Assembly: GCA_003533405.1 (NCBI GenBank)
Contig: DQDL01000023.1
Location: forward strand, 1-5,685
DNA: 5,685 bases
DNA from: Clostridiales bacterium
Lineage (GTDB): Bacteria > Bacillota > Clostridia > Oscillospirales > Oscillospiraceae
Direction of reading: 5' to 3'
The notes below the pieces were generated by a model. The model searched no databases and was not told where the DNA came from. It saw only the letters and a program-made list of their open reading frames with translations. The translations under genes were made by a program, and so were the position numbers. Below, one piece after another: positions 1 through 5,685 of the stretch (the first letter of the stretch is position 1; each line of letters starts with the position of its first letter).

Positions 1-5
1 TTTGC

Positions 6-172
6 CTGAACGAAAATCTGCTCCCTCAAAACTGCAGGGCATCTGTCAGTAGTGTTTTTCGAGGGATTTTCGGCTTTCTTTGGTGAAGGCGTGTCGTAAC
101 CCGCCAAGACAAAAAAGGCGAAAAGCGCCGAAAGGGCACACTGACAGACGATAGAGGGTCGACTTCCGTCAG
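6..172. repeat. Long nested imperfect inverted repeat (structured RNA or MITE-like element)
   Basis: This stretch of about 167 bases folds on itself in nested arms. CTGA (6-9) pairs with TCAG (169-172), and CCCTC (23-27) with GAGGG (154-158). CTGTCAGT (43-50) pairs perfectly with ACTGACAG (140-147) and continues, after a one-base bulge at 51, with GTG (52-54) and CAC (137-139). TTTCGGC (68-74) pairs with GCCGAAA (127-133). The apex can pair TCTTTGG (77-83) with CCAAGA (104-109), with one T bulged. The order of the arms is consistent with a single long hairpin. It holds no convincing reading frame. A minus-strand promoter at 194-222 would transcribe it from its right end. It could be a 5' leader or noncoding RNA of the next leftward unit, or a dispersed palindromic repeat. 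The pairing is seen in the sequence; the identity is unknown. Confidence 0.45.
111..129 (-). terminator. Weak candidate terminator inside the inverted repeat
   Basis: On the minus strand a four-base-pair GC stem (GGCG at 129-126 with CGCC at 120-117, loop of five) is followed directly by six T residues (116-111). The T run is good but the stem is short, and the same bases can instead pair within the larger hairpin. If it works, RNA from the promoter at 194-222 would end after about 75 nt. This alternative fold resembles attenuator logic, but that is only inference. Confidence 0.22.
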
Positions 173-193
173 CTTCTTAGCCAAGATGTTAAT

Positions 194-222
194 ATTTTAG
201 CACCAACAAAATACAACTTCAA
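194..222 (-). promoter_or_regulatory. Minus-strand sigma-A-type promoter reading left
   Basis: TTGAAG (222-217) matches four of six consensus -35 bases. A 17-base spacer follows, then TGC plus TAAAAT (202-194), an extended -10. The ten bases GTGCTAAAAT are identical to the -10 region in front of the kdpD-like gene. The predicted start is near 187, just outside the inverted repeat, so the RNA would begin immediately before the structured element and run off the left edge. It lies downstream of the trkAH terminator and therefore starts a separate unit. Confidence 0.5.
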
Positions 223-321
223 TTACGATATGCATTTTCGCCGTTTTGTCCATTTGAAAGCTCCGTTTTTGTGCATATTGACAACAGTAATTTGTACTAA
301 TACTTTGCGAGTAAATATAAG

Positions 322-352
322 AAAACGGCGCAGCAAAAAGCTGCACCGTTTT
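322..352 (-). terminator. Intrinsic terminator of the trkA-trkH operon
   Basis: The minus-strand RNA can form a 13-bp stem (352-340 with 334-322) with one G-U wobble and a five-U loop, and the 3' side ends in a run of U. On the plus strand the same position is a C-A mismatch, so the structure is better suited to leftward transcription. The stem begins 12 nt after the stop codon of the small gene at 365-484, which places that gene inside the operon. Confidence 0.85.
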
Positions 353-364
353 GTACCATATTTG

Positions 365-484
365 TTATCTGCGGCGTCTTGATTTCCTGCGGCGCTTTGA
401 TTTTGATGGAACAAGTAGGTATATTCCCGCAAATCCGCCGCCAAACATGATGGCAAGGCCGATTATCAGCATTATGTTTTCCAT
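365..484 (-). CDS. 39-residue single-pass membrane protein with basic tail, third gene of the trk operon
   Basis: This gene is too short for usual ORF cut-offs. It starts at ATG 484-482 and ends with TAA 367-365. A near-perfect ribosome site, AAGGAGGT (498-491), stands seven bases before the ATG and is made by the last codons and stop of trkH, so translation of the two is probably coupled; only four bases separate them. After MEN comes one hydrophobic stretch (about residues 4-25) containing GGGFAG, then VPSKS and a tail of Lys/Arg (about KRRRKSRRRR to the end). The positive-inside rule predicts the N-terminus outside and the basic tail in the cytoplasm. A strong terminator follows 12 nt later. 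The size and setting recall small transporter subunits such as KdpF (about 29 residues in E. coli), but I see no sequence likeness to it and do not recognise a family. An accessory or stabilising peptide for TrkH is inference. Confidence 0.72.
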   Translation of the reverse strand: MENIMLIIGLAIMFGGGFAGIYLLVPSKSKRRRKSRRRR

Positions 485-488
485 TGTC

Positions 489-1921
<1,433 letters not shown>

Positions 1922-1925
<4 letters not shown>

Positions 1926-3280
1926 AGCAATATATCCGAAAGGTCGCAGAGCCTTTCGCCGGCGGCAATGACGATGACCTTATCATTCGGGAGTATGGCA
2001 TCGCTGCCCTTGGGAATGATCGTCCTGCTGCCTCTTATTATACCGGCGATAAGTATGCCGGGCTTGGTGTCAAGATCCTTCAGCTCCACGCCCTGCTTTG
2101 TAAAGCTCGCCGACACGGCAAATTCAAGCGCCTCAATGCTGCCGTCCATAAGAGTGTAAAGCGTTTCGATGCTGCTGCCGGCGGAGCTGCTGAGCGAGCG
2201 TGCATACAGCGTTACTATATCGGCGGTGATGCGGCTGGGCGATATCACGCAGTCGAGCCCGAGCTTACCGCTTATATCAACAAAGCCCGCCTGATTTACC
2301 TTGGCAATGACCTTGGGCACATTTTTACCCGAAGCGTAAAAGGCACTCAGAATATTTTCCTCGTCTATGCCGGTGAGGGACACGAATGCATCGGTATCGT
2401 CTATGCCCTCTGAATCGAGCAGCTCGTGTCGGCTGCCGTTGCCGCATATGATGCTCACCGAGCGGGGCAGCGTTCCGCTCACCATGTGGCAGCGGTCGAT
2501 GTCCTTTTCTATCACCTTCACATGGTGGCCGCTCTTTGCGAGCCTTTCCGCAAGATCCTGTGCAATGCGGCTGCCGCCGATGAGCATGACATTTTTGGCG
2601 CTTTTTTTGACTACACCGAAGCGGCTTAAAAGCTTAGGCATATCGTCGGAGGCCGCGAGCAGACCTATGCGGTCGCCGGCCTTCAGCACGAAGCTGCCGT
2701 CGGGGATGTAGGTTTTCCTGTCACGGAGAATGCAGCAGATAAGAAAATCGGCATTGCCCGTATCACGCAAGGCAGCAAGCGAGCTGCCGTCAAGCACGCT
2801 GTCGGGCTTTACGCAAAGCTCCGCCATTTCAAACAAATGCCTAGTGAAGCTCTCGACCCTCACGGCGGAGGGGAACTTGAGCGTGTTGAATATCGCCTGC
2901 GAGGTCAGGCGGTCGGGGTCTATGATCATTGATATATCAAGGCAGCGCTTTATGTAATCGGCATTCGTGTAATGCTCGGCGTCGTTGAGCCGTGCAACGG
3001 TGTGCTCGGCGCCGAGACTGCGTGCAAAGCAGCAGCTTAGCATATTTGCATCATCGTTTGCCGAGGCGGCTATAAAAAGCTCCGCCGAGGAAACCTCGGC
3101 ACGCTTTAACGCTTCGATATCCGTACCCGATGCGCAGATGCACATGACATCGTAGTCGTCGCCTATGCTGCGCACGACCTTGGGGTCACGGTCGATGACG
3201 CACACGGAGTGTCCCTCCTCGGCGAGATCGTTAAGGATGCTTCTTCCTATCTTGCCGCATCCGACTATTACGACTTTCAT
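1922..3280 (-). CDS. trkA: TrkA, NAD-binding regulatory subunit of Trk potassium uptake
   Basis: This is a cytoplasmic gating protein of 452 residues, close to E. coli TrkA (about 458), with the usual duplicated layout. The first RCK/TrkA-N domain (about 1-120) has GCGKIG at 7-12 and acidic D30 after the second strand, a classical dinucleotide site. A TrkA-C domain follows (about 140-222). The second RCK-N (about 228-350) has a degenerate glycine loop, GGSRIA at 235-240, with E258, and a second TrkA-C closes the protein (about 370-452). Such proteins form rings that open TrkH in response to nucleotides; in some relatives the C domain binds cyclic-di-AMP. I chose ATG 3280-3278. A longer in-frame ATG at 3322 lies upstream of the predicted promoter -10 (3304-3309), adds 14 residues before the canonical MKVVIVG start, and is unlikely. 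A modest ribosome site (GGTGA) precedes the chosen start. It is the first gene of the leftward operon. Confidence 0.93.
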
Positions 3281-3303
3281 TGTTTCACCATCTTTCAAGT
3301 GAG

Positions 3304-3332
3304 AGTATAGCACTTCCGGCATATAAATGGAA
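3304..3332 (-). promoter_or_regulatory. Promoter of the trkA-trkH operon
   Basis: An extended -10, TGC plus TATACT (3312-3304), lies 17 bases after a poor -35, TTCCAT (3332-3327). The predicted start near 3297 gives a leader of about 17 nt before the trkA ATG at 3280. A good -10 with a poor -35 is a common design for activator-dependent promoters, and the direct repeat at 3348-3369 lies upstream. Its position also argues for the shorter trkA start. Confidence 0.6.
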
Positions 3333-3347
3333 TCAGAACATCGGAAA

Positions 3348-3369
3348 CGACATTAAAATTACATTAAAA
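3348..3369. promoter_or_regulatory. Candidate response-regulator operator shared by both operons
   Basis: ACATTAAAA occurs perfectly twice (3350-3358 and 3361-3369), an 11-bp period that puts both copies on one face of the helix. A weaker relative (ACATCGGAAA, 3338-3347) lies just to the left with a 12-bp step. Tandem half-sites with 11-bp period are the usual target of OmpR/PhoB/KdpE-family regulators, one of which is encoded in this locus. The centre is about 50 bp from the -10 of trkA and about 50 bp from the -10 of the kdpD-like gene. Which regulator binds, and whether it activates, is inference. Confidence 0.5.
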
Positions 3370-3385
3370 CGGAGCAAAATACTGC

Positions 3386-3414
3386 TTTTCGTTTTGCAAC
3401 CGATGTGCTAAAAT
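3386..3414 (+). promoter_or_regulatory. Promoter of the kdpD-kdpE-like operon
   Basis: An extended -10, TGC plus TAAAAT (3406-3414), lies 17 bases after a poor -35 (TTTTCG, 3386-3391). The predicted start is near 3421, leaving a leader of only about 15 nt that consists almost entirely of the ribosome site AGGAGG (3422-3427) before ATG 3436. The weak -35 and the direct repeat upstream suggest activation, possibly autoregulation by the KdpE-like protein. Confidence 0.6.
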
Positions 3415-3435
3415 GACGCTGAGGAGGGTGAGAAC

Positions 3436-5385
3436 ATGGAGGAGATACTCGTTTGCCTGTCCGGCGCACCGTCGAATGTCAGGGTCATAAAGGCTGCGGC
3501 AAAAATGGCGGAGGCCTACGGTGGAAACCTGACGGCTTTGTATGTTGAGCCGCCCGATCTTCAGGAGCATGAGCCCGAGGCACGGGCTCGGCTGGAAGCA
3601 AACTTCCGGCTTGCCCACCGGCTTGGCGCAAAGGTCACAAGGCTTTACGGCGAGGACGCCGCAACGCAGATCGCCGAGTACGCAAGGGTCAGCGGCTCGA
3701 CAAAGATCGTTATCGGCAAAAGCCCGACCCACACCTCCGTTTTCAGAAAAAAGACGCTTATCGACAGGCTCAACGAGCTTGCGCCCGATATCGATATCTT
3801 CATAATCCCCGACAAGGCAACGCCGTCCGAGAGGGCGCACCGTCTGAGCTTTTCGGACGAAAGGTTCAGCGTGGCCGATGTTCTCAAGACCCTCGGCCTG
3901 CTCACGGCGGCAACGCTCGGCGGCCTTGTGTTTACAAAGCTCGGCTTTTCAACGGCCAATGTCATAATTCTTTACACCCTTGCTGTTTTGGGCATTGCGG
4001 TCACCACCACAGGGCGCAGCTACAGCCTTGCCTCGGCGGTGCTGTCGGTTTTTGTGTTCAACTTCCTGTTCACCGTGCCGAAATACTCTCTTTCGGCCGA
4101 GCCGAACGAGATAGCGACCTTCGTCGTGATGTTCATCGCAGCTATCATCATTTCATCGCTGACGACGCAGATAAAGCGGCAGGCACGGCTCAAGGCGCAG
4201 CACTCCTACCGCACGGAGATATTGCTTGAAACGAGCCAGAGGATGCAGAAGGCCGAAAGCGAGGAGCAGATACTTTCCCTTGCGGCAACGCAGCTGGGTA
4301 AGCTGTCCGGCCGGGGCGTTATGATATTCCCCGTAACGGACGGCACGCTCGGTGAGCCGATGCTGTTTCCGAGCGCCGAGGGCGAGGACTTTACGCCTTA
4401 CCTTGCGCAGGCTGAGCTTGCGGCAGCCCGGGAAGCACTTGCCACCGGCCACGGCACGGGCTGCGGAACACAGAGCTTCCCAAACGCAAAAGGACTTTAC
4501 ATGGCCATACGCAGCACCGAGGGCGTGCTTGCGGTCGTGTGCTTTGCCGTGAACGGTCAGCCCGAGCGGGAGAGCTACTCAAGGTCGCTCACGGTCGCAA
4601 TTTTGGACGAGTGCGGCATCATGCTCGAAAACGAGCGGTACAAGCTTGCAAAGCGTGAGATGGAGGAAAAGGCGAGGGCGCAGGAGCTTCGTGCAAACCT
4701 GCTGCGCTCGATATCCCACGACCTGCGCACGCCGCTTACCGGCATATCCGGCAGCGCATCGCTGCTTCTGACGGGCAAGATGAGCGAGGATCAGCGCACG
4801 GAGCTTTTAAAGGCGATACGGGACGACTCCGAGTGGCTCATAACCTTAGTCGAAAACCTCTTGTGCATAACCCGCATTGAGGGCAGGGACAAGCTCACCG
4901 AGCTTGAGCCGGAGCTTGTCGGCGAGGTCATAGCCGACGCTCTGACGCATATAGACCGCAGCAGCGCACAGCATAAGGTCACGACCATGATAGCCGACGA
5001 TTACCTCATGGCGTACATGGACGCACGGCTCATAGAGCAGGTGCTCATAAATCTTGTGAACAATGCGGTGAAGTACACGCCCGCAGGCTCGACGATATGC
5101 GTCAGCGCCGAAAGCTCGGGCGGTCGGGTGCTCGTTTCCGTTTCCGACAACGGCCCGGGCATAGCCGACGCATCAAAGGACAAGATATTCGACATGTTTT
5201 ACACCGAAGCCAAAACCGGCGACAGCCGCCGGGGTCTCGGCTTGGGACTTGCACTGTGCAAAAGCATAGTCACGGCGCACGGCGGCGAAATTTCCGTCTC
5301 CGATGCCGAGCCGCACGGTGCGGTATTCACTTTCAGCTTACCGGAGGTAAAAACCGATGAACAAGGCACAGATACTGGTCGTTGA
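3436..5385 (+). CDS. kdpD: Short KdpD-type sensor histidine kinase lacking the N-terminal KdpD domain
   Basis: This is a membrane sensor kinase of 649 residues, against about 890 for typical KdpD. The domains in order are a universal-stress-protein domain (about 1-128, ending in IFIIPDK), four close membrane segments of the DUF4118 type (about 150-243), a GAF-like region (about 262-400), the dimerisation and phosphotransfer domain with SISHDLRTP and H428, and the ATPase domain. The ATPase domain has an N box near 539-548 (NLVNNAVKYT), DNGPG at 571-575, the F box IFDMF at 584-588, and GLGLGLAL at 600-607. All kinase motifs are intact. Missing is the roughly 200-residue cytosolic KdpD domain with its Walker motifs. 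The promoter and strong ribosome site immediately before ATG 3436 show this is the gene's design and not a cut. Residues 9-36 fit the c-di-AMP signature of S. aureus KdpD, with two changes. It probably phosphorylates the overlapping KdpE-like protein. The physiological target may be the divergent trkAH and not a kdp pump. Confidence 0.9.
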   Translation: MEEILVCLSGAPSNVRVIKAAAKMAEAYGGNLTALYVEPPDLQEHEPEARARLEANFRLAHRLGAKVTRLYGEDAATQIAEYARVSGSTKIVIGKSPTHTSVFRKKTLIDRLNELAPDIDIFIIPDKATPSERAHRLSFSDERFSVADVLKTLGLLTAATLGGLVFTKLGFSTANVIILYTLAVLGIAVTTTGRSYSLASAVLSVFVFNFLFTVPKYSLSAEPNEIATFVVMFIAAIIISSLTTQIKRQARLKAQHSYRTEILLETSQRMQKAESEEQILSLAATQLGKLSGRGVMIFPVTDGTLGEPMLFPSAEGEDFTPYLAQAELAAAREALATGHGTGCGTQSFPNAKGLYMAIRSTEGVLAVVCFAVNGQPERESYSRSLTVAILDECGIMLENERYKLAKREMEEKARAQELRANLLRSISHDLRTPLTGISGSASLLLTGKMSEDQRTELLKAIRDDSEWLITLVENLLCITRIEGRDKLTELEPELVGEVIADALTHIDRSSAQHKVTTMIADDYLMAYMDARLIEQVLINLVNNAVKYTPAGSTICVSAESSGGRVLVSVSDNGPGIADASKDKIFDMFYTEAKTGDSRRGLGLGLALCKSIVTAHGGEISVSDAEPHGAVFTFSLPEVKTDEQGTDTGR

Positions 5386-5685
5386 GGACGATAACGCCGT
5401 TGCAAAGCTCATGGCGGCGACGATGGAGTCGCAGGACTATCAGTACCGCATCGCAGCCACGGGAGCGAGCGCCATAATGGAGGCGCTGTCTTATAAGCCG
5501 GAGGTCATGATACTCGACCTCGGACTTCCCGACACCGACGGCATCGAGGTCATAAAAAAGATACGGGCATGGAGCAATATGCCCATAATCGTGGTGTCTG
5601 CCCGCAGCGAGGATGCCGACAAGGTCGCAGCGCTCGACGCCGGGGCGGACGATTATCTGACAAAGCCGTTTGGAATTAACGAACT
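5357..5685 (+). CDS. kdpE: KdpE-type response regulator, receiver domain, cut by the window end
   Basis: The first 109 codons are present and the gene runs off the right edge. The receiver domain is complete in its key parts: acidic pocket E10-D11-D12, phosphoacceptor D54 in ILDLGLPDTDG, S81 in VVSAR, and K103 in LTKPF. Spacing and wording match KdpE and the OmpR/PhoB class, so a winged-helix DNA-binding domain is expected beyond the window but is not seen. ATG 5357 follows ribosome site GGAGGT (5343-5348) by eight bases. The gene overlaps the end of the kinase by 29 nt in the +1 frame, which points to coupled translation and a matched kinase-regulator pair. The likely target is the 11-bp-period direct repeat at 3348-3369. 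Confidence 0.92.
   Translation, partial: MNKAQILVVEDDNAVAKLMAATMESQDYQYRIAATGASAIMEALSYKPEVMILDLGLPDTDGIEVIKKIRAWSNMPIIVVSARSEDADKVAALDAGADDYLTKPFGINE

Noticed and set aside
278..306. Plus-strand TTGACA (278-283) with TACTTT 17 bases on
   Set aside because: The -35 is perfect but the -10 is poor. It points only into a terminator and the back of the trk operon, with no gene to drive.
1..364. CRISPR array, tRNA or known riboswitch in the left intergenic region
   Set aside because: There are no regularly spaced repeats, no tRNA cloverleaf or TTC loop, and no riboswitch core that I recognise. Only the nested inverted repeat, the promoter and the terminator stand out.
223..456. 77-codon minus-strand open frame crossing the left intergenic region
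   Set aside because: It starts inside the better-supported 39-codon gene in another frame, has no ribosome site, and reads straight through the operon terminator. Its composition looks non-coding.
2367..2711. 114-codon plus-strand open frame opposite trkA
   Set aside because: It is an antisense shadow of the second RCK domain, with no start signals or protein features.
3281..3322. 14-residue N-terminal extension of TrkA from ATG 3322
   Set aside because: It would begin upstream of the extended -10 at 3304-3312, and family members begin at the MKVVIVG-type strand. ATG 3280 is preferred.
3364..3840. 158-codon minus-strand open frame opposite the start of the kinase gene
   Set aside because: It overlaps the well-supported USP domain in antisense, runs through the kinase promoter and has no ribosome site.

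Overview
The window carries a compact potassium-homeostasis locus from a Gram-positive, probably clostridial (Oscillospiraceae/Lachnospiraceae-like, gut-type) bacterium. I infer this from the strong AGGAGG ribosome sites, the heavy use of AUA codons in fairly GC-rich genes, the AT-rich intergenic regions, and the pairing of Trk-type genes with a KdpD/KdpE-type two-component system. The genus cannot be fixed from the sequence alone.

Two divergent operons share a 155-bp control region (about 3281-3435). Leftward (minus strand) runs trkA (3280-1922, K+ channel gating subunit), then trkH (1925-489, K+ translocating membrane subunit, ATGA overlap). Last comes an unlisted 39-codon gene (484-365) for a tiny one-pass membrane protein with a strongly basic tail. 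Its ribosome site sits inside the last codons of trkH, and an intrinsic terminator (322-352) closes the operon. Rightward runs a short KdpD-type sensor kinase (3436-5385) that lacks the large N-terminal KdpD ATP-binding domain and begins directly with the universal-stress-protein domain. A KdpE-type response regulator (from 5357, cut by the window end) overlaps it by 29 nt. No kdpFABC pump gene is visible here.

Between the operons, two extended -10 promoters face outward. A perfect 9-bp direct repeat with 11-bp period (3350-3358 and 3361-3369), typical of OmpR/KdpE-family operators, lies almost exactly midway between them. The simplest reading is that the response regulator controls both its own operon and trkAH, so a Kdp-type signalling system drives a Trk-type transporter. 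The kinase keeps a near match to the c-di-AMP-binding signature described for Staphylococcus aureus KdpD, so cyclic-di-AMP may tie the system to turgor and K+ status.

The left 364 bases contain the end of the small gene's operon, an AT-rich spacer, a good minus-strand promoter (194-222), and a long nested imperfect inverted repeat (about 6-172). That repeat is either a structured RNA or leader, or a MITE-like repeat. No protein gene is supported in 1-364.
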